A DNA stretch of 64,000 bases from Faecalibacter rhinopitheci. Its GTDB lineage: Bacteria > Bacteroidota > Bacteroidia > Flavobacteriales > Weeksellaceae. How positions within the stretch are numbered: the stretch's first letter is position 1; every line of letters begins with the position of its first letter. Positions 1 through 8,482 of this stretch are shown one piece after another. The notes beneath the pieces are model-generated. The model made no database searches. It was given only the letters and a program-made list of their open reading frames with translations, and was not told where the DNA came from. The stretch covers positions 1 through 64,000 of the forward strand of contig NZ_JADGIK010000008.1 in NCBI RefSeq assembly GCF_015234135.1. The letters run 5' to 3'. The position numbers and the translations under genes are program-made.

Positions 1-85
<85 letters not shown>

Positions 86-92
86 TATAACA

Positions 93-125
93 AAGCTCAA
101 TCTTTAATTAGATTGGGCTTTTTTT
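93..125 (+). terminator. Rho-independent terminator of the rRNA operon
   Basis: An 11-bp stem (AAGCTCAATCT pairing with AGATTGGGCTT, one G-T pair) with a six-base loop is followed by a T run. It sits directly after the 5S end. Confidence 0.88.
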
Positions 126-258
126 ATGCCCTAAAATTTCTATAGGGACAACGGAACAATTGAAAGTGTAAAGCTGTAAAGTATTTAGAAATTATAATTT
201 TAAATTAATGAACTTATAATGTTATTTTTCACTCTTAAAAAATGTTAAATATTCGTTT

Positions 259-283
259 TAGTACTGATGTTTAAGTATGTTTG
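259..283 (+). promoter_or_regulatory. Predicted promoter of the sigma-factor gene
   Basis: TATGTTTG at 276-283 fits the Bacteroidota -7 consensus TAnnTTTG exactly. The T-rich TTTTAG near 256-261 could serve as the -33 region. The predicted start site lies about 15 nt before the TTG start codon at 303. Confidence 0.5.
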
Positions 284-302
284 ACAATTAATTTATAAAT
301 TA

Positions 303-845
303 TTGGAAAGAGATCTTCATATAATATATTTAATACAAAATAACCAAATAGAAGAAGGGTTTAAGATACTAGTTTCCGATTACCACCAAAAGGTATATTG
401 GCAAGTTAGACGTATAGTCTATATACATGAAGATGCGGATGATGTTACTCAGAATGTTTTTATGAAGATTTTTCAACATCTGAAAGATTTTAGAAATGAA
501 TCTAAATTATCCTCTTGGATTTTTAGGATAACATATAACGAGTCTGTGAATTTTATTCATAAAAGATCTAAATATCTTAATCAGTCGATAGAAGATTATA
601 ATTTAGCTAAGGTAGACGAACTAGAGAATGATCCTTACTTTGATGGAGAAGCGACAGAAATTTTATTACAAAAGGCAATTGCTCGACTTCCAGAGAAACA
701 ACGGTTAATTTTTAATATGAAGTATTTTGATGATATGAAATATTCTGATATATCTGTAATATTAGAAACTTCTATCGGAGGTTTAAAAGCGAATTATCAT
801 CATGCTGTTAAAAAAATAGAACAATATATTTCTGAGAGTCATTAA
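303..845 (+). CDS. RNA polymerase sigma-70 family (ECF-like) sigma factor
   Basis: This 180-residue protein has the two-domain layout of ECF sigma factors. Region 2 contains DADDVTQNVFMKIF (about residues 44-57), which contacts core polymerase and the -10 region. Region 4 (about 127-175, beginning LPEKQRLIFNMKYFDDMKY) is the helix-turn-helix that reads the -35 element. The start is TTG at 303. An in-frame stop lies at 282-284 and no ATG is available before region 2. A membrane protein follows 30 bp downstream, the usual place for an anti-sigma partner. The regulon cannot be read from the sequence. Confidence 0.85.
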   Translation: MERDLHIIYLIQNNQIEEGFKILVSDYHQKVYWQVRRIVYIHEDADDVTQNVFMKIFQHLKDFRNESKLSSWIFRITYNESVNFIHKRSKYLNQSIEDYNLAKVDELENDPYFDGEATEILLQKAIARLPEKQRLIFNMKYFDDMKYSDISVILETSIGGLKANYHHAVKKIEQYISESH

Positions 846-875
846 ACTTTTTTATATTAGGATTGTCTAATAATT

Positions 876-1340
876 ATGAAACATCTTAAAGCAAAACATG
901 AATCTTATAAAGTTCCTGCTGATTATTTTGAAAAACTAGAAAAATCAATTTTAGTTAATTCACAATCATTGGAAGAAGGTAAAGGATTTACTGTGCCTAC
1001 TGATTACTTTGATTCATTAAAAGAGAACATACTAACTGAAAACTTATCTAAATCAAGAAATAAGTCAAGAAATTGGTGGATTTCAGTAGCATCAATAGCA
1101 GCTTCTTTATTACTTATAGTCGGATTTAATTTTATTTTAAATTCTAATGATCAGAATTTAAATATAGAAGATAATACAATTAGTAAAAAAGTTGATGAGA
1201 ATATAGAGGATTCAATTTATCAATCTTTATATAAATTTTATTTAGTTGATGACGAAAATAAAAAATCGTCTAACGAATATGAATCATTAGACGATTTAGA
1301 AGAATATTATAACGAAAAGTATACTAGTGTAACTAGATAA
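876..1340 (+). CDS. Single-pass membrane protein with two VPxxYF repeats, possible anti-sigma partner
   Basis: This 154-residue protein has no family I can name with certainty. Two similar N-terminal segments are visible: YKVPADYFEKLEKSIL (about 11-26) and FTVPTDYFDSLKENIL (about 38-53). One transmembrane helix follows (about 67-88) with an acidic, Asn-rich C-terminal part. With the N terminus inside the cell, this layout suits a membrane-anchored regulator of the sigma factor encoded 30 bp upstream. That role is inference from gene order. The classical zinc-binding anti-sigma HxxxCxxC motif is absent. The 3' end overlaps the convergent clpS gene by 8 bp. Confidence 0.75.
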   Translation: MKHLKAKHESYKVPADYFEKLEKSILVNSQSLEEGKGFTVPTDYFDSLKENILTENLSKSRNKSRNWWISVASIAASLLLIVGFNFILNSNDQNLNIEDNTISKKVDENIEDSIYQSLYKFYLVDDENKKSSNEYESLDDLEEYYNEKYTSVTR

Positions 1341-1629
1341 TTTCTGCATTTATATTTCTATTTAATAATTCAGAACAGCGAGGTTTTAAATCTTCATAAG
1401 AACCTGATAAAACATCACATTTACCTTTGTAATGTATTAATATTGTACATTGTTCAGCTTGTTCTGGAGTGTGCTCACAAACATCCATTAATGATTCAAT
1501 AACCCAATCAAAAGTATTGATGTCGTCGTTGTATACAATAATCTGATATTTTTTAGATTCTTGTTCTAAAACTTCAACATCTGAATCATATTCAGTTTCC
1601 CATTTCGGTTTTGTTGAAAATCTAGTCAT
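1333..1629 (-). CDS. clpS: ATP-dependent Clp protease adaptor ClpS
   Basis: ClpS binds the N-terminal domain of ClpA/ClpC and delivers N-degron substrates to ClpAP-type proteases. The 98-residue protein has a variable N-terminal tail, then the core YNDDINTFDWVIESL (about 33-47), in which the NDD residues belong to the N-end-residue pocket, and HYKGKCDVL further on. It lies 3 bp downstream of prmA, so the two are very likely cotranscribed. This follows the Bacteroidota version of the family, which is divergent from the proteobacterial one. Confidence 0.9.
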   Translation of the reverse strand: MTRFSTKPKWETEYDSDVEVLEQESKKYQIIVYNDDINTFDWVIESLMDVCEHTPEQAEQCTILIHYKGKCDVLSGSYEDLKPRCSELLNRNINAEII

Positions 1630-1632
1630 ATT

Positions 1633-2460
1633 TTATTTTTTAAAATGAATGGCAATCCATTCGTTACGTTGTTTTTTAGAAATAAAAGTCAAGTTGCGCT
1701 CTGTACAAAATGCGTGTATATCATTAAAGTCTTGCTCCATTAACCCGCTTAAAAATAAATCCCCACCTTCATTTAATACTTCTATGTATGAAGGGATTTG
1801 AGCGATAAGGATATTTTTATTGATATTAGCTAAAATTACATCAAAATGTTTTGAACCTAATAAAGAGTTATCTCCCATTTTAGCATCTAAACTTACGCCA
1901 TTACGTTTACCATTTTCAATAGAGTTTTCTACAGCCCATTCGTCGATATCAATACATTCTGCGTAGTTAGCATTCTTTTTTAATGCTAAAATTGCTAAGA
2001 TTGAAGTTCCGCAACCCATATCAAGAATATCTTTTCCTGTAAACTCAGTTTCCAAAATATATTCAACCATTAAGTGAGTAGTGGAATGGTGTCCAGTCCC
2101 GAAAGACATTTTAGGTTGAATTACGATTTCAAAAGGAATGTTTTCTATGGTATCGTGGAATTCAGCACGAATCAAACATTGGTCGTTGACTAATATTGGT
2201 GTGAAATTTTCTTCCCAAGTTGCATTCCAATTTTGTTGTTCTATTTCTGTACGAGTATATGTAAAATCAATACCTTCTAATGATTCTAATACTTCTTTTA
2301 TTTCAGCTTCATTTTCTTGCGTAGATGGTATATACGCATCAAATCCATTTTCGTTTTCAGTAAAACTTTCAAAAGGTAAATCAGAAATATTAGCGATTAT
2401 GATTTCATTCCAAGGTTCAATTTCTTTTACTTGGAATTTATATTCGATATAATTTGTCAT
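1633..2460 (-). CDS. prmA: Ribosomal protein L11 methyltransferase
   Basis: PrmA trimethylates ribosomal protein L11 with S-adenosylmethionine. The 275-residue protein shows the family signature SFGTGHHSTT (about 119-128) before the SAM-binding motif DMGCGTSILAI (147-157), and NINKNIL in the post-I region. The N-terminal third is the L11-recognition domain. It is the first gene of a prmA-clpS pair that seems to have its own promoter inside an inverted repeat (see 2475-2531), in addition to possible read-through from tpiA. Confidence 0.93.
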   Translation of the reverse strand: MTNYIEYKFQVKEIEPWNEIIIANISDLPFESFTENENGFDAYIPSTQENEAEIKEVLESLEGIDFTYTRTEIEQQNWNATWEENFTPILVNDQCLIRAEFHDTIENIPFEIVIQPKMSFGTGHHSTTHLMVEYILETEFTGKDILDMGCGTSILAILALKKNANYAECIDIDEWAVENSIENGKRNGVSLDAKMGDNSLLGSKHFDVILANINKNILIAQIPSYIEVLNEGGDLFLSGLMEQDFNDIHAFCTERNLTFISKKQRNEWIAIHFKK

Positions 2461-2474
2461 ATAATATAATTAAA

Positions 2475-2531
2475 TAAGCTTGTTTTCAAAGCCAAATGCA
2501 AATTTACGATTTGGAATTAGAAACAAGCTTA
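2475..2531 (-). promoter_or_regulatory. prmA promoter framed by an 11-bp inverted repeat
   Basis: On the minus strand a TTG (2526-2524), 17 bases and TAAATTTG (2506-2499) make a good Bacteroidota promoter. It lies inside a perfect inverted repeat: TAAGCTTGTTT at 2475-2485 and its reverse complement at 2521-2531. A second inner pair, CCAAAT (2492-2497) and ATTTGG (2509-2514), flanks the -7 element. The outer right arm covers the -33 TTG. The arrangement could be an operator pair or an RNA hairpin in tpiA read-through transcripts. Confidence 0.6.
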
Positions 2532-2559
2532 AAATATTTATAAAAAAGAATTTAAATTC

Positions 2560-3315
2560 TTAGAACGAGGCAATAATTTGTGAAAAATCTTCTATATTAA
2601 GAGAAGCTCCACCTACAAGACCACCGTCTATATCTGGTTGTGAGAATAATTCTTTTGCATTAGATGGATTTACACTTCCTCCATATAATATACTTGTAGC
2701 ATTAGCAATTTCTTCTCCAAAAGAATTGTTCAGAGTTTGACGAATAAATGCATGTATTTCTTGTGCTTGTTCTGGAGATGCAGTTTTACCTGTTCCAATA
2801 GCCCAAACGGGTTCGTAGGCAATAACAATTTTAGATAGATTCTCAGTTTTTTGAGGAGTTAGTGCATTTAATACTTGAGATTTAACTACTTCAAAATGTT
2901 GATTAGTTTCTCTTTGTTCTAAATTTTCTCCAATACATAAAATAGGTGTAATATTTTTTGCAAATAATTGCTCCAACTTTTTAGCAATTGATTCATCAGT
3001 TTCTTGTTGATATTGTCTTCTTTCTGAATGACCTACAATAGCAGTATTGATACCTATACTATCTAATTGCTCAGCAGAAATATCTCCTGTATAAGCGCCT
3101 TTTTCTGCTACAGAAACATCTTGTGCAGCTATCTGAATAAATTGGTCATCTACGATTTCTTGAATTGCTTGTAAATAAATAGACGAAGGTGAAATAATAA
3201 CCTTTGCTTTTGTTTCATTCTCTGATACCCAAGTATTGATATTAGAAGCTAATTGTAATGCTTGTTCAAAAGACAAGTTCATTTTCCAATTTCCAGCGAC
3301 AATTTGATCTCTCAT
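2560..3315 (-). CDS. tpiA: Triose-phosphate isomerase
   Basis: TpiA interconverts dihydroxyacetone phosphate and glyceraldehyde 3-phosphate in glycolysis. The 251-residue length is standard. The catalytic residues are all present: Lys11 in GNWKMN, His96 in VGHSERR, and Glu168 in AYEPVWAIGTGKTA with the mobile loop 6. The phosphate-binding YGGSVNPSNA and GLVGGASL motifs lie near the C terminus. It follows the OppB-type permease gene by 35 bp in a five- to six-gene minus-strand cluster. Confidence 0.97.
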   Translation of the reverse strand: MRDQIVAGNWKMNLSFEQALQLASNINTWVSENETKAKVIISPSSIYLQAIQEIVDDQFIQIAAQDVSVAEKGAYTGDISAEQLDSIGINTAIVGHSERRQYQQETDESIAKKLEQLFAKNITPILCIGENLEQRETNQHFEVVKSQVLNALTPQKTENLSKIVIAYEPVWAIGTGKTASPEQAQEIHAFIRQTLNNSFGEEIANATSILYGGSVNPSNAKELFSQPDIDGGLVGGASLNIEDFSQIIASF

Positions 3316-3350
3316 AATATTTTAATTTATGTCTTGTGATTTAGTTTTTA

Positions 3351-4433
3351 TTATTTAATACGAACTCTTGGGTCTAATACGCCGTAAAGAATGTCAATAA
3401 TGATATTAATTATTATAAACATAACAGCAATAATTAATACTGAGCCCATTACGATTGGTAGATCTAGCGTGTTAAGAGCATTTACGATTTCTTTACCCAA
3501 TCCATTCCATCCAAAAATAAACTCTACAAATACTGCACCAGCTAGCATAGATGCGAACCAACCAGATATTGCAGTAATAACGGGATTTAGGGCATTTCTT
3601 AATGCATGTTTTAGTATAACAGTTTTTTTAGATAAACCTTTTGCGTATGCAGTTCGAATATAATCTTGAGACAAAACTTCTAATAAAGAATTACGCGTTA
3701 ATTGTGTGAACACAGCCAAAGGTCTTGATCCTAGTGTAATGGCAGGAAGAATTAAATTTTTTAAGGTTAAATGTTTACCTTCACCTAGATCGTCCACTTC
3801 ATATAAGCTACCAATCATATTAAGATGAGTAATATCGTGCAATAAAAATGCAAATATATAAGCTATAATAATGGCAGAGAAAAACGATGGAATACTCATA
3901 CCAAAACTTGTAATCACTAATAAACTTCTATCAATCCAAGAGTCTTTAACTAAGGCAGAAATTATTCCCAAACTTACTCCTAAAACAGTTGCTATAATAA
4001 TGGCTGAGATAGCCAAGATAATAGTATTGGGTAATGTTTCTGCAATAATGGTCGCCACAGATTTCCCTTGCTTCTGAAATGAATTTCTTAGAAAAGGTTT
4101 CTTCACAACCAGGCTCTGATCATTTATATCTATAATTTTTTGGAACGAATATTTACCAGAATTTAATGACGTATATGTAGTAACATTCGCTTGATTGTCA
4201 TGTAAAGAAATAGGAGATAAATCGTTAATATAATACATATATTGTTTCCATATCGGTTGATCTAATCCTAAATTTTTACGGATTTGAGCTAATTGTTCTG
4301 GATCTTCTTTTTGATCTAACATCATTCGTGCAGGATCACCAGGAAGAACAGTAAATAGTAAGAAAACTACAGTTATAACTCCAAAAAGTGTGAGAAAACC
4401 ATAGAAAATTTTATGGATAATATAATTAATCAA
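3351..4433 (-). CDS. ABC transporter permease, OppB/DppB type
   Basis: This 360-residue inner-membrane protein begins with a transmembrane helix (about 9-31). It has a soluble segment of about 90 residues and then five more helices. The family's cytoplasmic EAA loop is clear (DYIRTAYAKGLSKKTVILKH), and the C terminus LDPRVRIK is typical of dipeptide/oligopeptide permeases. Such permeases normally work with a second permease, two ATPases and a binding protein, none of which is in the window. Substrate is therefore unknown. It lies 3 bp after the BT_3928-like gene, so it belongs to the same transcription unit. Confidence 0.85.
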   Translation of the reverse strand: MINYIIHKIFYGFLTLFGVITVVFLLFTVLPGDPARMMLDQKEDPEQLAQIRKNLGLDQPIWKQYMYYINDLSPISLHDNQANVTTYTSLNSGKYSFQKIIDINDQSLVVKKPFLRNSFQKQGKSVATIIAETLPNTIILAISAIIIATVLGVSLGIISALVKDSWIDRSLLVITSFGMSIPSFFSAIIIAYIFAFLLHDITHLNMIGSLYEVDDLGEGKHLTLKNLILPAITLGSRPLAVFTQLTRNSLLEVLSQDYIRTAYAKGLSKKTVILKHALRNALNPVITAISGWFASMLAGAVFVEFIFGWNGLGKEIVNALNTLDLPIVMGSVLIIAVMFIIINIIIDILYGVLDPRVRIK

Positions 4434-4436
4434 GGA

Positions 4437-5555
4437 TTATAATTTTTGATCTAATTGTTGAATTGATGGAAAATCGTTGTAATGATATTTTGCTTTTACA
4501 ATTCCTTTTGAAAGTAATAAAATTCCAGGGTTTGAACGAATAATTGTCTTCATCGTAGTTTGATCCATAAAACACATATCAAACTCAATGTTATCAATAG
4601 GATTATTAGAGACAGCAACAACTTCGTAACCTTGCTGTTTGGCTTGTTTAGCTAAAGTATTTAGCTTAGTTATTTCTTCGGAACTAATTTTTTCCACAAA
4701 TGGAATTACAAATAAAATTACTTTTTCATTTTGTAAATAATAGGATGTTTTATCTTCTCCATTACAATCAAAATAAAAATCATGAATTGGAGCTTCATAC
4801 CCTTTTTTATCAATAATATTTACAGTTTTATCTGATTCTAATTCCCAAATAGAAGTATCTTGATAAAGTTTTTGACTTATATATTTTTTGTCATCAACTA
4901 CAATTGATGAACCATTTAATTTATTTTTTAACGTAAATAACGTTTTGTATGTAGTAGGTTCTAGTCCCAATTCTTCTGCTTGCTTCATGCCATCCACTAA
5001 ATTTTTTCCTACAGCATATGGTCGGAAATCAATCATTGGTAAATGATTAATACCAATATATGAGATAATTAATGAGCCTAAGGTAGCGATAGATACAAGA
5101 GCTATATTAAAGGGCTTGACAAAAAGAGGTTCAATATGTTTTTTTCCAACTAATAAAACAAGTATTAATATCAATAATACAACGTCTTTATAAAAAGATG
5201 TCCAAGGTTCAAGTTTTAATGCATCACCAAAACATCCACAATCTGTCACTTTATTAAAATAAGCAGAATAGAATGTAAGAAAAGTAAAAAACACAATTGT
5301 AATCAATAAAGACAATATTGTAAATTTTCTCCATACTCCTAGAAGTAATAATATCCCTAAAAATATTTCAAATACCGAAAAGAAAGTTGCAATTGGTAAA
5401 CTGATATCCATCAAAAATGGAATATTTAAAACACTTGGAGAAAAATATTCTTCAAGTTTAAAGCTTAATCCAATTGGATCAACGACTTTTACAAAACCAG
5501 ATATAATAAATAGTATTCCAACGATTATTCGAGACAATTGAACTATAAACCTCAT
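4437..5555 (-). CDS. DoxX/MauE-like membrane protein of the BT_3928 type
   Basis: The N-terminal half (about residues 1-165) carries four hydrophobic helices of the DoxX/MauE kind, including GFVKVVDPIGLSFKLEEYF and a CGCFGDALKLEPWTSFYKD segment that is typical of this group. The C-terminal half is soluble and looks thioredoxin-like without a CxxC active site. I recognise it as the conserved Bacteroidota family often labelled BT_3928, a possible electron or redox carrier in the membrane. The exact reaction is not established. It is tightly packed with DUF1599 (3 bp) and the permease (3 bp). Confidence 0.8.
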   Translation of the reverse strand: MRFIVQLSRIIVGILFIISGFVKVVDPIGLSFKLEEYFSPSVLNIPFLMDISLPIATFFSVFEIFLGILLLLGVWRKFTILSLLITIVFFTFLTFYSAYFNKVTDCGCFGDALKLEPWTSFYKDVVLLILILVLLVGKKHIEPLFVKPFNIALVSIATLGSLIISYIGINHLPMIDFRPYAVGKNLVDGMKQAEELGLEPTTYKTLFTLKNKLNGSSIVVDDKKYISQKLYQDTSIWELESDKTVNIIDKKGYEAPIHDFYFDCNGEDKTSYYLQNEKVILFVIPFVEKISSEEITKLNTLAKQAKQQGYEVVAVSNNPIDNIEFDMCFMDQTTMKTIIRSNPGILLLSKGIVKAKYHYNDFPSIQQLDQKL

Positions 5556-5558
5556 ATA

Positions 5559-6101
5559 TTATTTTTGTTCATTAATTAAGATTAAAGCGAAGATAGAATA
5601 ATTAATCATATCAAGATAATTAGCATCTAATCCTTCAGATACAATCGTTTTTCCTTTATTATCTTCAATACTTTTAGTGCGTAAGACTTTCTGATAAATT
5701 AAATCAGTAATCGAACTTACTCGCATATCTCGCCATGCTTCTCCATAATCATGATTTTTTTTCATCATCAAATCATGTGCAACTGTCGCATATTTATCAT
5801 AATATTCTGTTGCTTCTTTTGGGGATAAATCTGGTTGATCCACAAAGCCTAATTCCAATTGTACTAAGGCCATGATCGCATAATTTATAATTCCAATAAA
5901 TTCGCTTTCTTCGCCTTCATCAACCAATCGTTCTGTAGTTTCTTGTAGAGTTCGGATACGACTTATTTTGATAAATATTTGATCTGTTAAAGAAGGTAAA
6001 CGAAGAACACGCCAAGCAGCACCGTAATCTTGTGTTTTATTTGTATATAAATCCCTGCAAAGGGCAATAATTTCTTTGAATTGATTTGACGTATTTTTCA
6101 T
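5559..6101 (-). CDS. DUF1599 domain protein with two tandem repeats
   Basis: The 180-residue protein is an internal duplication. Residues about 8-90 and 97-178 each carry the pattern LxxxKxxDYGxAWRxxRxxSxTD (NKTQDYGAAWRVLRLPSLTD and KKNHDYGEAWRDMRVSSITD), followed by an IxNYxIxAL helix. This is the DUF1599 family, of unknown biochemical function, related in look to small nucleotide-binding helical proteins. It opens the minus-strand cluster that runs to clpS and is divergent from folP. Its promoter overlaps a 9-bp direct repeat. Confidence 0.88.
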   Translation of the reverse strand: MKNTSNQFKEIIALCRDLYTNKTQDYGAAWRVLRLPSLTDQIFIKISRIRTLQETTERLVDEGEESEFIGIINYAIMALVQLELGFVDQPDLSPKEATEYYDKYATVAHDLMMKKNHDYGEAWRDMRVSSITDLIYQKVLRTKSIEDNKGKTIVSEGLDANYLDMINYSIFALILINEQK

Positions 6102-6111
6102 AATTTCGTAA

Positions 6112-6150
6112 TAGAATTCAAAAATAAATAGAATTCATTAAAGAATACAA
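6112..6150 (-). promoter_or_regulatory. Promoter of the DUF1599-to-tpiA cluster, with direct repeat
   Basis: On the minus strand TTG at 6150-6148, 21 bases, and TATTTTTG at 6126-6119 form a promoter whose start site would be 10-15 nt before the DUF1599 ATG. Two copies of TAGAATTCA (6112-6120 and 6129-6137, 17 bp apart) bracket the -7 element and could bind a regulator. Confidence 0.6.
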
Positions 6151-6160
6151 CTTCTAAGAT

Positions 6161-6991
6161 ATGACAATTAATTGTAATGGTCGATTAATCGATTTATCAG
6201 AACCTAAAATTATGGGAATTCTGAACACCACACCAAATTCATTTTACGATGGAGGGAGTAGTGAATCCATGGATATAATCTTAAAAAAGGTTGAAAAACA
6301 TATTGCTGATGGAGCAGATATTTTAGATATTGGAGGGTATTCTACTAAGCCGGGAGCTGAGGAAGTTTCTGAAGAAGATGAGCTAATTCGTACAATTCCT
6401 GTAATTGAAGCATTGATTAAAAAATATCCTGAACTTATTATTTCAATTGATACATTTCGAGGAAGTGTAGCGCGTGCAGCTATAAATGCGGGAGCTTCTA
6501 TTATTAACGATGTTTCAGGATTTGAATTAGATGAAGAAATGTTACCTACAATTGCTGAATTAAAAGTGCCATATATTTTAATGCATATGAAAGGAACACC
6601 GCAAAATATGCAAAACAATCCTACTTATAAAGATATCTCTCTTGAAGTAAATGAATATTTTGCAAAAAAAATAGCTACACTTAGAAGTTTAGGAATTAAT
6701 GATATAATTTTAGATCCAGGCTTCGGTTTTGCTAAAACTCTGGAGCATAATTATGAACTTTTTTCTAAGATGGAAGTATTAGGATATAATGAATTTCCGA
6801 TATTGGTAGGCATTTCAAGAAAATCTATGATTCATAAATTTTTTGACACAACGCCCCAAGAAGCATTAAATGGAACAACTGCTTTGAATATGGTCGCTTT
6901 ACAAAAAGGAGCGAAGATACTGCGCGTACACGATGTAAAAGAAGCAAAGGAAACATTAAAGATTTATAACGCTTTACAAGGAAAATATTAA
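6161..6991 (+). CDS. folP: Dihydropteroate synthase
   Basis: FolP condenses para-aminobenzoate with dihydropterin pyrophosphate in folate synthesis. The 276-residue protein has the family signatures in order: MGILNTTPNSFYDGG (about 18-32), DIGGYSTKPGA (about 57-67), INDVSG, ILDPGFGFAKT with the pterin-contact region, and GISRKSMI near residue 220. It is divergent from the DUF1599 cluster with only 59 bp between them, and ends at a bidirectional terminator. Confidence 0.96.
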   Translation: MTINCNGRLIDLSEPKIMGILNTTPNSFYDGGSSESMDIILKKVEKHIADGADILDIGGYSTKPGAEEVSEEDELIRTIPVIEALIKKYPELIISIDTFRGSVARAAINAGASIINDVSGFELDEEMLPTIAELKVPYILMHMKGTPQNMQNNPTYKDISLEVNEYFAKKIATLRSLGINDIILDPGFGFAKTLEHNYELFSKMEVLGYNEFPILVGISRKSMIHKFFDTTPQEALNGTTALNMVALQKGAKILRVHDVKEAKETLKIYNALQGKY

Positions 6992-6993
6992 AA

Positions 6994-7019
6994 AAAATGG
7001 CTCAATTTTGAGCCATTTT
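6994..7019. terminator. Bidirectional terminator between folP and the next gene
   Basis: AAATGGCTCAA and TTGAGCCATTT form a strong hairpin with A and T tracts on both sides. It lies directly after the folP stop and before the stop of the convergent gene. Confidence 0.85.
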
Positions 7020-7022
7020 ATA

Positions 7023-7448
7023 TTATTCAATAATTTCGCTGTTCGGAAATTCTACTTTAAAAGTATCTATAATAATTTCCTCTTTTGCTACAACTTGCCA
7101 ATGTGAATCTTTGACTAATTCTAACACAATTTCATTATCATATAAATTTTCATCTTCAATATTTACAAAAAGATTTTTTTCATTGCGATCTCCAATGATT
7201 AAGGCTTCAGAAACTGTAGCCATTTTATGACTTAAGTTAACTAATGCTTCAAAATCTACTACGATTCCATCTTGTTGATCTATTACTTCTTGTAATTCAA
7301 ATACAGAATATTCTTCAGTTTCGCTTTCTCCATCTATCCAAAGAATTTTCCAAAAATAACCTTCAATATTCTGAATTGGTTGCACTGCTTGCTCCAAATC
7401 TATTGTAAGTTCGTCTTTGTTTTCTCCGTATATTTCTATTTTATACAT
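7023..7448 (-). CDS. Conserved hypothetical acidic protein
   Basis: I do not recognise a family for this 141-residue protein. It is acidic and soluble, without signal peptide or membrane segment. Beta-rich stretches (YKIEIYGENKDELTIDLE, GYFWKILWIDGE) alternate with a central helix, LVNLSHKMATVSEALIIG. The coding frame is clean and uses the same AT-rich codons as its neighbours. It lies 41 bp downstream of the metallo-hydrolase gene, so cotranscription is possible. No role is proposed. Confidence 0.7.
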   Translation of the reverse strand: MYKIEIYGENKDELTIDLEQAVQPIQNIEGYFWKILWIDGESETEEYSVFELQEVIDQQDGIVVDFEALVNLSHKMATVSEALIIGDRNEKNLFVNIEDENLYDNEIVLELVKDSHWQVVAKEEIIIDTFKVEFPNSEIIE

Positions 7449-7489
7449 ATCCTTATTTGTTAGGATACAAAATTACAAAAAGGATTTCT

Positions 7490-8431
7490 TTAAAGTTCGA
7501 TTTGTTTTAAATTTGATCCAAAAGATAGTGGAATCCAATCATAGCGATTATCACGTTTCCCGATATAACCAATGCCAGGCCAAGGTAAATGCATGGCAAT
7601 TACTAATTGCCTTTTATTATACGCTTCTTCTAGAATATTTAAACGTGTTTTTACAGCTAAATCAAAATCCTGATCATATTTAATTCCCCATTCCGGATAT
7701 CGTACAAGAATAGGAGAGTGAACAACATCAGCAATATGTTTAAGGTGTAGGTTTTTGCCATTTTGTTGAATTAAAAAAGCAAGTTGTCCAGGCGTATGAC
7801 CTGGAGTGTGTTCAACTTTTATACAATCAAATAGCGTATCGTTTTCCTTAATAAAAGTTAAATTAATTTGAATCTTATTTAAGATAGATTTTATAGTAGA
7901 ATTATTTTCTTTCATCCAAAAATCAAATTCAGTTTTACTGATATAATATTTAGCATTTTTAAAAGCTAAAGTTCCGTCAGGAAGTATAATTCCACCAATA
8001 TGATCTCCGTGTGCATGTGTTATAATTATATCTGTAACTAGATTTGCAGGAATATTAGAGGCTTGCATTTGTTCTATTAATCTTCCTACATTTTTGTTTT
8101 TTCCTAGACCATTCCCTGTATCAAAAAGAATGTATTGATTGTCTTTTTTTACTAATAAAATATTTAATGAAAAGGCAATAGATTGTTGGTCTAAGTAGCA
8201 TTCTTTTCTAGCTTTATTAAAATTTTCTTCAGTTTCTTTTGGAGCAATTAATGGAAAAGGATCTGAAAGGACATTTCCACCATCCGAAAAGAGATATAAA
8301 TCTAAATTTCCAAATTTTAATTGAAGAGCGTTAGGTTCCAAAGACTTTGTAATAAATCCAGCAGACGAGCCAAATAAAGGTATAGCGGCTGTAGAAAACG
8401 CAAGGGTTTTAAGTAAATTTCTTCTATCCAT
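7490..8431 (-). CDS. Exported MBL-fold metallo-hydrolase
   Basis: The 313-residue protein starts MDRRNLLKTLAF, a twin-arginine-like signal peptide followed by a hydrophobic stretch to about residue 28. The metallo-beta-lactamase zinc motif THAHGDHIGG gives ligands His139, His141, Asp143 and His144. HTPGHTPG and HIADVVHSP supply further ligands, and the C-terminal HLPWPGIGYI is common in lactonase-like members such as YtnP. Likely a periplasmic hydrolase of lactone or ester bonds; the substrate is not shown by the sequence. Confidence 0.87.
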   Translation of the reverse strand: MDRRNLLKTLAFSTAAIPLFGSSAGFITKSLEPNALQLKFGNLDLYLFSDGGNVLSDPFPLIAPKETEENFNKARKECYLDQQSIAFSLNILLVKKDNQYILFDTGNGLGKNKNVGRLIEQMQASNIPANLVTDIIITHAHGDHIGGIILPDGTLAFKNAKYYISKTEFDFWMKENNSTIKSILNKIQINLTFIKENDTLFDCIKVEHTPGHTPGQLAFLIQQNGKNLHLKHIADVVHSPILVRYPEWGIKYDQDFDLAVKTRLNILEEAYNKRQLVIAMHLPWPGIGYIGKRDNRYDWIPLSFGSNLKQIEL

Positions 8432-8482
8432 ATCAAAAAGTTCAAGTTGATTTATAAAGATAACACTTTGAATATTCTTAAT

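Noticed and set aside
2138-2452. Plus-strand open frame opposite prmA (104 codons)
   Set aside because: Shadow of prmA in another frame. The same applies to the other frames lying opposite clear genes such as gltA, eno, folP and the helicase.
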